A stretch of DNA of 64,000 nucleotides from NCBI RefSeq assembly GCF_014203215.1, contig NZ_JACHIM010000001.1, positions 1-64,000 of the forward strand. The letters are read 5' to 3'. Source of the DNA: Bartonella callosciuri. Lineage in GTDB: Bacteria; Pseudomonadota; Alphaproteobacteria; Rhizobiales; Rhizobiaceae. Under the pieces are notes generated by a model. That model saw only the letters and a list, made by a program, of their open reading frames with translations, was not told where the DNA came from and did not search any database. Position numbers and translations under genes: made by a program. This document shows positions 41,965 to 50,763 of this stretch, piece after piece (within the stretch, counting starts at the first letter, position 1; every line of letters starts with the position of its first letter).

Positions 41965-43392
41965 TTAGTTCTTTGATTGCCCTGTTGGATTTTTAAATAT
42001 ATTATAGGAAACGCGTAGAGCAAATGGGATACCAAGAAAAAATAAAAGACCGATGAGTGCTGCAACAAGAGCTTTTGCTGCTGAAATTATGTCTACTATT
42101 CCTCCAGGATTAAAGAGACCAGCAAGATTGGTAATTGTTCCTGAAAGTGTTGCGCTTAACGCGGCTGAAAACAACTGTACAGAGGTAAGGGATTCGCTAG
42201 CACGTAGAGCATCTTCATTATTTGCACATTGTAAGATCCGAGTTAACAAATGCGGCCATGCTATACCAGCGCTGATTCCGATAGCAAATAATGAAAAGCA
42301 AATGATAAAAATATGTTCAGAGGTAGAAGCTTTTGTCGGAATAAACCATAAAAGAATGCTTATGCCTAACAGGTTTAAGATGGGAGAATATACAATGATT
42401 CTGCGAACTTTTTTTGTGGATATACCAGCACTTGATAGAGCACCACATGTCCAACCGAGACTCATGAGTGTTGCCATATAACCAGCAATGAGTGGGGCTT
42501 GTCCATGAAGTTCTTGAAGAAAAAGTGGAAAATAAAGCTCTATACTATATACCACTATAGTCATGGTGAGTATCAATGTGTAAACAGGAAAAAGCTCGGA
42601 AGAGAGGGAAAAGGAGTTGCGCGGTAACATAGGATGAAGTGTAGATGATTCGATCTTTGCTAGAACTAAGAGAAGACTCAATCCGATAACTAGACCGCAG
42701 ATTTTTGCAACTGTACTATCCATAGCTCCTCCAGCAGAAATGATGAAAATCAGTAAAATGAGTGTAAAGAGTTGTACGAGGGGGAGTGGGGATGTTGGAA
42801 TATAATTTTCATTTTCTTTTGGTAAAACTTTAAGGGCTATGAGCAAGAAGATTATTGCTAATGCACCAAGAACTAAAAAAGATGCTCTCCATACACCGTA
42901 ATGTACAGAAATGCCACCGATGGCAGGTCCTAATAAGGTTGATATTCCCCACATTCCAGAAATAACACTCAATGCATGTGACCATACAGATGGACTGAAA
43001 ACAATACGTATCATAGAATAGGATAGGGATAGTAAAGAACCACTGCCGAATCCCTGAATAAAGCGTCCTATTAAAAAAGATGGCATAGTCGATGCACTGC
43101 TGCACATAAAGGTTCCAACGGTAAAGAAGAGCGCAGAGACAGCATAAGCTTTGCGAGGACCTATTTTTTCCAGTATTTTTGTTGCAAATGAAGTACCAAG
43201 GAGTGATGCTGTAATAAAAACAGTCGCCACCCAAGAATAATAAAGTTCTCCACCAATGTCACTCATAAGAGAAGGCAGAATAGTAACAACAATGTAAACG
43301 TTGGTGGCGTGCAATATAACACCGCCTGTAAACGTTAAAAAGCGAACACCATTTCTACCTAATAAAAGCGCGGACCAGCTTTGTTTTTCCAC
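41965..43392 (-). CDS. MFS transporter, probable 14-helix drug-efflux type
   Basis: A 475-residue membrane protein with about 14 hydrophobic segments. Near the N-terminus VVTILPSLMSDIGGELYYSWVATVF matches the helix 1 region of EmrB/QacA-type (DHA2) carriers, followed by RFIQGFGSGSLLSLSYSMI and MWGISTLLGPAIGGISVHYGVWRASF, the last resembling motif C. Intact, no frameshift. Substrate cannot be predicted. It converges with the other MFS gene; icd lies 120 bp beyond its start on the same strand. Confidence 0.82.
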   Translation of the reverse strand: MEKQSWSALLLGRNGVRFLTFTGGVILHATNVYIVVTILPSLMSDIGGELYYSWVATVFITASLLGTSFATKILEKIGPRKAYAVSALFFTVGTFMCSSASTMPSFLIGRFIQGFGSGSLLSLSYSMIRIVFSPSVWSHALSVISGMWGISTLLGPAIGGISVHYGVWRASFLVLGALAIIFLLIALKVLPKENENYIPTSPLPLVQLFTLILLIFIISAGGAMDSTVAKICGLVIGLSLLLVLAKIESSTLHPMLPRNSFSLSSELFPVYTLILTMTIVVYSIELYFPLFLQELHGQAPLIAGYMATLMSLGWTCGALSSAGISTKKVRRIIVYSPILNLLGISILLWFIPTKASTSEHIFIICFSLFAIGISAGIAWPHLLTRILQCANNEDALRASESLTSVQLFSAALSATLSGTITNLAGLFNPGGIVDIISAAKALVAALIGLLFFLGIPFALRVSYNIFKNPTGQSKN

Positions 43393-43512
43393 TGTTTTTG
43401 CTATTTAGTAAAAAGTTGACCTCTTTTATTTATAAGGCAGTTATTTGAATTTGCCAAGAGAAGATTCAAAGCCCTTCTTTCGCAGAGCTTTGAGATTTAA
43501 TTAAGTTATGAC

Positions 43513-44727
43513 TTAACTGTTCATTGCATTTTGGAGATTTTCATCGACTTTATCAAGAAAACCTGTTGTAGAAAGCCATTTTTGTTTAGGACCAATCAAA
43601 AGTGCGAGATCCTTAGTCATAAAACCTTCTTCAACGGTTTTAATACAAACTTCTTCTAATGTTGTGGCAAAGTTTTTTAATTTTTCATTGTTATCCAGTT
43701 TGGCACGATGGGCGAGACCACGTGTCCATGCAAAAATAGAGGCAATAGAATTCGTTGATGTTTCTTCATTCCTTTGATGTTGACGGTAATGGCGTGTTAC
43801 TGTACCATGTGCAGCCTCTGCTTCAACAACTTTACCGTCTGGTGTCATGAGAACCGAAGTCATAAGGCCAAGGGAACCAAAGCCTTGAGCAACGGTATCT
43901 GATTGGACATCACCATCATAGTTTTTACATGCCCAGATATATCCACCTGACCATTTCAGTGCAGAAGCAACCATGTCATCAATTAAGCGATGTTCGTAAT
44001 ATAATTTACGACTTTCAAATTCAGCTTTAAATTCTGTATCAAATATTTCTTGAAAGATATCTTTAAAACGACCATCGTAAGCTTTCAGGATGGTGTTTTT
44101 TGTTGAAAAATAAACTGGAAGATTCCGCTGTAGCCCATAATTAAAAGATGCTCGCGCAAAGTCACGAATGGATTCATCAAGGTTATACATAGCCATAGCA
44201 ATCCCTGCACTTGGGGCATCAAAAATCTCATGTTCGATAACTTGATTATCAGCGCCGACAAATTTAATACTTAATTTTCCTTTGCTAGGAAATTTGAAAT
44301 CCGTTGCTTTATATTGATCACCAAAAGCGTGACGTCCGATAATAATTGGTTTTGTCCAGTTAGGAACGAGGCGTGGAACATTTTTGCAAATAATGGGTTC
44401 GCGAAAAATGACTCCTCCTAAAATATTGCGGATAGTACCATTGGGCGATTTCCACATTTTTTTTAAGCTGAATTCTTTAACACGTGACTTATCTGGTGTG
44501 ATGGTTGCACATTTTATGCCAACGCCATATTGCTTGATAGCATTGGCAGAATCGATAGTTACCTGATCGTTGGTTGCATCTCGGTTTTCGATGGAAAGAT
44601 CGTAATATTTGAGATCAATGTCGAGATAGGGATGGATCAGTTTGTCCTTGATATATTTCCAGATGATGCGAGTCATTTCATCGCCGTCGATTTCAACAAC
44701 AGGGTTTTCCACTTTGATCTTTGCCAT
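43513..44727 (-). CDS. icd: Isocitrate dehydrogenase, NADP-dependent (homodimeric)
   Basis: A 404-residue enzyme of the eukaryote-like class that oxidises isocitrate to 2-oxoglutarate in the TCA cycle, which also feeds GlnB sensing and GlnA. Conserved: [16 protein letters not shown] at the start, the substrate motif [44 protein letters not shown] with the metal-binding Asp residues, and [12 protein letters not shown]. Normal length. Confidence 0.96.
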   Translation of the reverse strand: MAKIKVENPVVEIDGDEMTRIIWKYIKDKLIHPYLDIDLKYYDLSIENRDATNDQVTIDSANAIKQYGVGIKCATITPDKSRVKEFSLKKMWKSPNGTIRNILGGVIFREPIICKNVPRLVPNWTKPIIIGRHAFGDQYKATDFKFPSKGKLSIKFVGADNQVIEHEIFDAPSAGIAMAMYNLDESIRDFARASFNYGLQRNLPVYFSTKNTILKAYDGRFKDIFQEIFDTEFKAEFESRKLYYEHRLIDDMVASALKWSGGYIWACKNYDGDVQSDTVAQGFGSLGLMTSVLMTPDGKVVEAEAAHGTVTRHYRQHQRNEETSTNSIASIFAWTRGLAHRAKLDNNEKLKNFATTLEEVCIKTVEEGFMTKDLALLIGPKQKWLSTTGFLDKVDENLQNAMNS

Positions 44728-45447
44728 TAGAAGTCCTTTTCCATTTAAGTTATATATATTTTATAACACTTTCAGGCTTATGATGAAAAGTAAAAACAAG
44801 AATGATAGAGGCGTATTCATATGTGATACCAATAAGCTCTATTCTCATAGGAGATAAATTTTTATTGAAAAACGCATATTTTGAGCGGATATTTACTGAT
44901 GAGGTAGGGGGGATTTATTTTTTGTTTGTGAAATGTTTTATCTAATTATTTGATAAATTTATGTTGCTCTTACTCTGTTTGTAGTTTTTGACTTATTGTG
45001 TTAGGTAAGAAAGGTTATAATAGCAATTGTTTTTATTGTTATTTCAGCTTTAAGGTTATGAGTTGTATTTTTAGATAAAGGTTTTATCTGATAAAGATGA
45101 GTTGTAATTAGAAACTAGTCACATATAAGCCCAGTTATAAGGTGACCTTTCATGATATCCTAGAGTTTCTTAGAGTTATTTTGAGTAAAAAGCTTATAAA
45201 GGATAGAGCTAGGTTTGCTAAAAAACTTACAGTATAAGCGTTATATTAATATAGCTCATGAATTCTAGCTTATTACGAGACGAAAACACTGAAAGATTCT
45301 ATTTTTGATGAATTCCCATTTTTTATTATCCGTATGTACAGAAAAGTATTCTCCTTGAGAAAGAACCAGTGACAGGGAAACTTTGATGATTTCTTATATG
45401 CGGGCATGCAAAAATACACCTAAGGTCTTACTCCCTAAGTTTTGAAA
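44728..45447 (+). other. Gene-free 720-bp spacer before the prophage scar
   Basis: AT-rich, without a supportable frame on either strand. Short frames overlapping the icd start are read from its complementary strand. A small hairpin (AGATAAA at 45073-45079 with TTTATCT at 45083-45089) is the only structure noticed. It lies outside the putative left attachment repeat, so it is probably old chromosomal sequence or fully decayed material. Confidence 0.45.
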
Positions 45448-45479
45448 ATATATGCAATGCAAGAGGATATGGTACGCCC
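45448..45479. repeat. Left 32-bp direct repeat, candidate attL
   Basis: ATATATGCAAT (45448-45458), ten unlike bases, then ATGGTACGCCC (45469-45479). The same two 11-base blocks with the same ten-base spacing recur at 46901-46932, where the second block is the 3' end of tRNA-Glu. Such a repeat at the far side of phage-derived sequence is what site-specific integration at a tRNA gene leaves behind. Confidence 0.6.
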
Positions 45480-45663
45480 GTGTGATAATGCAACATGTGA
45501 AGAAATACTTATCAGATATGGGGGATGTGATTGAAAGTATATTTAATGTTGATCTTGAACAACAAATAGCAGTAATTATGTTGTAAACTAAATCGCAATT
45601 TTTAGAATATCAGAATAGTTAGAGTTGTAAGTTTTTAGCTATGTGCAAGAACATAGGAGCAAC

Positions 45664-46269
45664 GATGATTTCCCTTTATAATGATTTAGATGTCAAATCT
45701 GTTTACAAGGGGACAGAAGTTGGTGCTTTGCCGTTGTCTGGAGGTGAGATACAGGAATGATGTATTTATAATTATTTATAATGATGAAAGTTGGCATCGT
45801 CTCAATCCTACACAGACACATTCAAAAAAAGATTTGCAAACCAAGCTTTATCCGTCTGGTTTTATAGGAAATTTTGCCATGCGAGAGATTCCAAAAGGTT
45901 GGTTATTGTGCGATGGGAAGGCTTATGTCGGATTGATTATAGTGATCTGTATGCATTGATAAGAATGATGTGATGTGAAAGTGATAGCTGGACGAAGTTT
46001 AATGTCCGAGATTTATTGGGATATTTTTACGCGGTGTTAATGGCGGAGACAAAATTGATCCGTAGTGTTCTTTTGCAAGAATATTGTTTAAAAGTCCATG
46101 ATCATTTTATAAGTCTCTCGTCTTCAGAGCAGCTTTCCTTTCGAAAGAAGCATGATCTCTTTTCGGTTGATAGTTATTTGAAGAGGAGGGGCAGAAGTTT
46201 ATTGATGAGGAGTGTGTGGGGTTGACAGGGATAGCTATGATAGGTGTAGAGAAGAATTTGTCAGAATAA
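45664..46269 (+). pseudogene. Remnant of a phage tail-collar/tail-fibre protein
   Basis: Fragments in successive frames make a tail-fibre C-terminal part: MISLYNDLDVKSVYKGTEV, then (extra T near 45720) GALPLSGG, then IGNFAMREIPKGWLLCDGKAY, the classic tail-collar motif, then RIDYSDLYALI, then WTKFNVRDLLG and GIFLRGVNGGDKIDP. Each step needs a frame change, so at least four shifts have broken it. A tiny frame at 45488-45586 (MQHVKKYLSDMGDV and on) may be another piece of the same phage. The last about 150 bp are assigned only by position. Confidence 0.7.
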
Positions 46270-46388
46270 TTGAAAATACAAAACCAATAGAGGCTCCTTT
46301 TGGGTTTGTAGAAGAAGATAAACCACCCCTCCTTAAAATGGCTGAAAAATACCCCGAAAAACAGGTCCTGATTCGTAATAATTTTTAA
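46212..46388 (+). pseudogene. Short coding-like fragment in the phage remnant
   Basis: A 58-codon open frame starting GTG (CGVDRDSYDRCREEFVRIIE, ending EKYPEKQVLIRNNF). Composition is protein-like, with a charged helix and then EAPFGFVEEDKPPLL, but no ribosome-binding site precedes it and I do not recognise it. It overlaps the end of the tail remnant in another frame. It may be the tail of a broken phage gene. Confidence 0.3.
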
Positions 46389-46437
46389 ATTTGCTAGAAT
46401 CACAATGCTATATTTATTTTTGACAGGATTATTTTAG

Positions 46438-46913
46438 ATGTTAACATCATTTGGTAAAACCTTACGCAGACTTCGCATTGATCACTCAGAACGGCTTTTG
46501 GATATGGGTGAGAAATTAGACAGATCTGTACCATTTTTATCTTCTGTAGAGATCGGCAAAAAGTTTTTACCGGTTGGCATGGAAGAAAAGATTATTGAAC
46601 TCTATGCTTTGGATCAAGAGAGATAGCCGCACTGTTGAGAAGAAAAATGGATACTTCTCGCAAAGGTTTTACAATAAAGCCTTGTGATCCGTTGAGTTGT
46701 AAAATTGTCGGTATGTTTTTAAAAATTTTAAATGATCTCTCACAACAGAACTTAGAATTATTAAAGAAATTTATTAACAGTATTAGTAAAGCGAAAAGAG
46801 AGGAAAATGCTACTGTTGTAGAGAAATATCAAAAAATCCTATTCCCTCACTTTAATTTACGTATCCCTCACCTTAAAAAAACACATATAAAATCAATAAG
46901 ATATATGCAATAA
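46438..46913 (+). pseudogene. XRE-type helix-turn-helix regulator split by a frameshift
   Basis: The first frame (46438-46626) encodes an HTH domain: FGKTLRRLRIDHSERLLDMGEKLDRSVPFLSSVEIGKK and GMEEKIIELYALDQER, then a stop. Shifting one base near 46620 continues as IAALLRRKMDTSRKGFTIKPCDPLSCKIVGMF and DLSQQNLELLKKFIN to 46913. From memory such HTH proteins are frequent in Bartonella prophage regions, intact at about 120-130 residues with both parts in one frame. The N-terminal 62-residue HTH could still be expressed. Confidence 0.75.
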
Positions 46914-46932
46914 AAAGTAACATGGTACGCCC
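46901..46932. repeat. Right 32-bp direct repeat, candidate attR at the tRNA-Glu 3' end
   Basis: ATATATGCAAT (46901-46911), ten bases, ATGGTACGCCC (46922-46932). It matches the copy at 45448-45479 in both 11-base blocks with equal spacing; the middle ten differ. The second block includes the CCA end and 3' acceptor arm of the tRNA on the opposite strand, a usual integrase core. Confidence 0.6.
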
Positions 46933-46997
46933 AAGGGGAATCGAACCCCTGTTTCCGCCGTGAAAGGGCGATGTCCTAACCGCTAGACGATGGGCGC
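46923..46997 (-). tRNA. tRNA-Glu (anticodon UUC)
   Basis: On the minus strand a complete 75-base cloverleaf including encoded CCA. The acceptor arm GCGCCCA pairs with TGGGCGT (first pair G-U), the anticodon loop is CTTTCAC with TTC at 34-36, and the T arm is ACAGGGGTTCGATTCCCCTT. The discriminator is A. It is the only tRNA found in the window, and its 3' end is duplicated at the far side of the prophage remnant. Confidence 0.95.
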
Positions 46998-48193
46998 AAA
47001 CCAATGATGAGGCTTATAGAGAGGATCTTTTTACTTCGCAAGCCCTATCCGTAATTTTTTTTGAAAAAAACTGTTTTATTGAATAATTTTTAGGTATATA
47101 TTTTTGAAAAGCATAAATGAAATCCCTATTTATCTCTATGTAGATGGCGGAAATAAGAGATTTTTGAAAGAGAATTAAAGTCGGTTGCTTATTCTTCCAT
47201 ATAATTTGAAACAATTTTTTCTGAAAGCTGCTAAGCATAGGAAGAATTGATTTAGGTATGTGTAACTGTAATTCATCAATATTTCAGGATTGCATTATGT
47301 GCAACTTGAGTCTTATGATTTTTACTTTAATGTAGGGATCCATTTATATATACATAAGATATTGAAATTTTTTGATTATTAGAGAAAAGTTGGATTATTA
47401 GAGAAAAGATATTTCTATAAATGGCCCAAGCTAGACAACGGTAGAAAAAGATATGGTATTATTTTCTAATCCAGTTTATTTTGTCCGTTCTCTTAATTTA
47501 TCATATGAAAGAATGTTTTTTGTTCAATAGTTGTTGAATCGGGTAAGGTATTTTTACCTGTATTTCATCAAGGCTTTAGCCAATTATTTGTTGTTTTTTG
47601 GAGCTCTTTTGATTCTAGGCTTTATTTATTCAGCTTAATTTTTATGAAAAAATTTTTGTTAAGATAGTAAACTATATTTTTTATAATTTGTTAAGGATAA
47701 TCTACATCTGTAAATCTTGATAGTTTTCATTGAGAATGTTTATAATAGTTGAGTTTATGTGTAAATATTTTTCAATGTTAGGATGGCAGATAAGTTTTGG
47801 CTATTGGAAACAAATAGTTTATTTATGCATATAGAATATTGTTGCATTTACTAAAGCATTTATATTCTCATACAAGTTATTGTTAATAATGCTTTTTTTA
47901 TCATTTATCTATATTGCTATTGTTTGAAGGATGTATAAAAAAACCCCGGTGTTAATGATGGGCAATTTTTTATCGGAATCAGTTGTTTTTCTAGAGGCTA
48001 TTAATCTTTGAAAAATATGAATATTTTTGTTTTTAGAACTTTTAATGAATGAGTTGATAATTCTTCTAGTAAGAAAAAATTTGTTTGAATAGAGCAGGGG
48101 GCTTTTTTTAGATTGTGGTGGTATAAGCATTATTTGCTTTAATTTTTGCATCATGTAACATTTTTAATGAAGGTAGGGATAAGCAGTTAGATA
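46998..48193 (+). other. Gene-free 1.2-kb spacer upstream of hom
   Basis: Highly AT-rich with only short, low-complexity frames (for example minus-strand frames at 47014-47238 and 47909-48154, rich in Lys, Ile, Phe and Ser, without ribosome-binding sites). A short direct repeat is present at 47374-47408. No remnant of a known gene could be recognised. Confidence 0.5.
47374..47408. repeat. 16-bp tandem direct repeat
   Basis: GATTATTAGAGAAAAG occurs at 47374-47389 and again at 47393-47408, separated by TTG, so the period is 19 bp. Only two copies are present, in a non-coding stretch. Probably replication slippage; an operator function is possible but unsupported. Confidence 0.7.
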
Positions 48194-49504
48194 ATGACAG
48201 AAGCTTTAAAAGTTGGCGTTGCGGGTCTTGGTACGGTTGGTGCTTCAGTCATCCGAATTTTGCGCGAAAAAGCTAACAGTTTGGCTTGCCAATGCGGGCG
48301 AACAATTAAAGTTGTTGCTGTGAGTGCACGTGATAAAGGGCGTAATCGTGGCATTGATTTGAGTGATGTCAAATGGTTTGATTCACCTGTGGAAATGGCT
48401 GCTTCTAATGAGATTGATGTTTTTGTTGAGTTAATTGGTGGTGAATTAGATCTCGTACATGCAGCGGTTAAGAAGGCGCTTGAGAGAGGGCATCATGTTG
48501 TTACTGCTAATAAAGCGCTTCTCGCTCGGCATGGTGTAACACTTGCTGTAAGTGCAGAAAAAAAAGGTATTTTTCTTCATTTTGAAGCTGCTGTTGCGGG
48601 GGGGATTCCCATCGTTAAAGCGATGAGAGAATCACTCTCCGGCAATTATCTATCGCGGGTTTATGGTATTCTCAATGGAACCTGCAACTATATATTGACA
48701 CGCATGTTTACTGAAGGTCTTTCATTTAAAGACTGTTTGGCAGATGCACAGAGGCTTGGTTATGCTGAAGCTGATCCAACTTTTGATATTGGGGGACATG
48801 ATACTGCCCATAAATTGGTACTATTGACAAGTTTGGCATTTGGGACAACGATTTCATTAGATGATGTTTATGTTGAAGGGATTAGCAACATTTCGCAGAT
48901 TGATATCCGTGCGGCTGATGAATTGGGGTATCGGATTAAGCTGTTAGGGGTTGCATTAAAAACCGATTCTGGAATCGAGCAGCGTGTTCATCCAACAATG
49001 GTACCAACATCATCAATGATCGCACAGATTCATGGTGTAACGAATGCTCTTTCTATTCAAAGTGATTTATTAGGTGAACTTCTGTTTTCTGGTCCTGGTG
49101 CTGGAGGAGATGCAACAGCATCAGCGGTTATTAGTGATTTAGTTGATATCGCAAAAGCGCGTCCTGGTTTTCAGTATGCACCTGTTTTAGGAAGCCCAGC
49201 GTTGCAGCTTGTTCCTCATAAAAAAGCACATGTTTCTCATCATACAGGTGGTTATTTTATTCGTTTGAATGTTCATGATCGAGCTGGTGTTTTTGCAGCC
49301 GTTGCAAGGCATATGGCTGATAATCAGATTTCATTGGAGTCGATTGTTCAAAGACCTTTTGTAGAAAGTCAGACTGTAAAGACAATCATTTTGATAACGC
49401 ATGAAACAACAGAAGTGAATGTACGAAAGGCACTTGCAGCGATTGAAAAAGATGGGCATCTTGTTACAAAATTTCAATTGATTCGTATCGAACCTATGAC
49501 ATAG
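48194..49504 (+). CDS. hom: Homoserine dehydrogenase
   Basis: A 436-residue monofunctional enzyme reducing aspartate semialdehyde to homoserine, toward threonine and methionine. The NAD(P)-binding motif GVAGLGTVGASVIRIL is at residues 8-23; catalytic-domain landmarks are VTANKALLA, FEAAVAGGIPIVK, GILNGTCNYILT and AYAEADPTFDIGG-like YAEADPTFDIGGHDTAHK. A C-terminal ACT domain (about 350-430, GGYFIRLNVHDRAGVFA) suggests allosteric control by threonine. glpX follows after 151 bp. Confidence 0.95.
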   Translation: MTEALKVGVAGLGTVGASVIRILREKANSLACQCGRTIKVVAVSARDKGRNRGIDLSDVKWFDSPVEMAASNEIDVFVELIGGELDLVHAAVKKALERGHHVVTANKALLARHGVTLAVSAEKKGIFLHFEAAVAGGIPIVKAMRESLSGNYLSRVYGILNGTCNYILTRMFTEGLSFKDCLADAQRLGYAEADPTFDIGGHDTAHKLVLLTSLAFGTTISLDDVYVEGISNISQIDIRAADELGYRIKLLGVALKTDSGIEQRVHPTMVPTSSMIAQIHGVTNALSIQSDLLGELLFSGPGAGGDATASAVISDLVDIAKARPGFQYAPVLGSPALQLVPHKKAHVSHHTGGYFIRLNVHDRAGVFAAVARHMADNQISLESIVQRPFVESQTVKTIILITHETTEVNVRKALAAIEKDGHLVTKFQLIRIEPMT

Positions 49505-49655
49505 AATTAACAATTTGCTTTATAATCGCAAAGGGAAGAAGCTTGAGCACTTTATTTTCTTGTAGAAAGTTCTCATCTTTGCCAAAAGCTTTCTTCTTAA
49601 TGTTTAGAAACAGATGCTAACGTTTTTTTAGTACTCATTCAGTAGGATTTTTCAT

Positions 49656-50642
49656 ATGTCCACAACTCAAAAGATTTTAAATGGACTTGATCGTATTTTA
49701 ACGCTTGAATTGGTACGTGTCACTGAACGCGCCGCTGTTGCGGCAGCGCGTTGGCGCGGACGTGGTAATGAAAAGGCTGCTGATCAAGCTGCTGTAGATG
49801 CGATGCGTCAGGAACTCAATCGCTTGCCTATTGATGGTACAGTGGTGATTGGCGAAGGTGAACGCGATGAAGCCCCTATGCTTTATATTGGAGAGAAAGT
49901 AGGTCTTCAAAATGGATTGGCGATTGATATTGCACTTGATCCACTTGAGGGAACGACAATTTGTGCTAAAAATCTTGCTAATTCCTTAGCTGTGGTTGCC
50001 ATTGCTGAAAAGGGTAACTTACTTTATGCTCCTGACGTTTATATGAAAAAACTTGCTATTGGTCCTGGTTATCCAGAGGGGATTGTTGATATAGATGCTT
50101 CTCCTGCTGATAATATTCATGCCCTTGCAAAGGCTAAAGGCGTTGTTGTTAATCAGATTACCGTTTGTATTATGGATCGACCTCGCCACGAAAAACTGAT
50201 TAATGAAGTGCGAACAACGGGGGCATCAATTCGTTTAATTGGTGATGGAGATGTTGCAGCCGTGATTGATACAACTGATTCAGATGAAACGGGTATTGAT
50301 ATCTATATGGGGATTGGTGGAGCGCCAGAGGGGGTATTAGCTGCTGCAGCTTTGCGCTGTATTGGTGGGCAGATGCAAGGGCGTTTGCTGCTTGATACAG
50401 AAGAAAAAATCGTACGTGCTGCCAAAATGGGGATCGATAATCCTAATAAAGCTTATACAATGGAAGAAATGGCAAAGGGTGATGTTTTATTTTCTGCAAC
50501 CGGAGTAACGGACGGCAATATGCTTTCTGGTGTTAAATTCACTCCTCGTTATATTCAGACAGAAACTCTTGTGATGCGTTCACATACGGGTACGATCCGT
50601 AATATTAAAGCAAAACATAGGGATTATTCAAAATTTGATTAA
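49656..50642 (+). CDS. glpX: Fructose-1,6-bisphosphatase, class II
   Basis: A 328-residue GlpX-type phosphatase of gluconeogenesis. Metal and substrate motifs: VIGEGERDEAPMLYIGE, IDIALDPLEGTTICAKN with the metal-binding DPLEGT, and GIGGAPEGVLAAAAL. Normal length. It lies directly after hom, an order found in other Rhizobiales. The preceding 151 bp contain a short run of seven T and no obvious terminator. Confidence 0.95.
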   Translation: MSTTQKILNGLDRILTLELVRVTERAAVAAARWRGRGNEKAADQAAVDAMRQELNRLPIDGTVVIGEGERDEAPMLYIGEKVGLQNGLAIDIALDPLEGTTICAKNLANSLAVVAIAEKGNLLYAPDVYMKKLAIGPGYPEGIVDIDASPADNIHALAKAKGVVVNQITVCIMDRPRHEKLINEVRTTGASIRLIGDGDVAAVIDTTDSDETGIDIYMGIGGAPEGVLAAAALRCIGGQMQGRLLLDTEEKIVRAAKMGIDNPNKAYTMEEMAKGDVLFSATGVTDGNMLSGVKFTPRYIQTETLVMRSHTGTIRNIKAKHRDYSKFD

Positions 50643-50763
50643 TTTCATCTTTTTTCGCAGTAGCTATTAAAAAATATCATTCTATGAATATACGCTTTTA
50701 TAAAGGCTTTGGGAGGTATACTCACAGAAGAATTGATGACTGTACTTAGAGATAGCTTTATTG

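Noticed and set aside
42053-42481. A 142-codon plus-strand frame inside the minus-strand MFS gene
   Set aside because: Antisense to an intact membrane protein with continuous helices; no independent support.
46107-46403. A 98-codon minus-strand frame over the phage remnant
   Set aside because: It is antisense to the tail and following fragment, whose plus-strand translation carries recognisable motifs.
47014-47238. A 74-codon minus-strand frame next to tRNA-Glu
   Set aside because: Lys/Ile/Phe-rich, lacks a ribosome-binding site, and lies in an AT-rich desert; probably chance.
47909-48154. An 81-codon minus-strand frame upstream of hom
   Set aside because: No ribosome-binding site or family pattern; composition reflects local A+T content.
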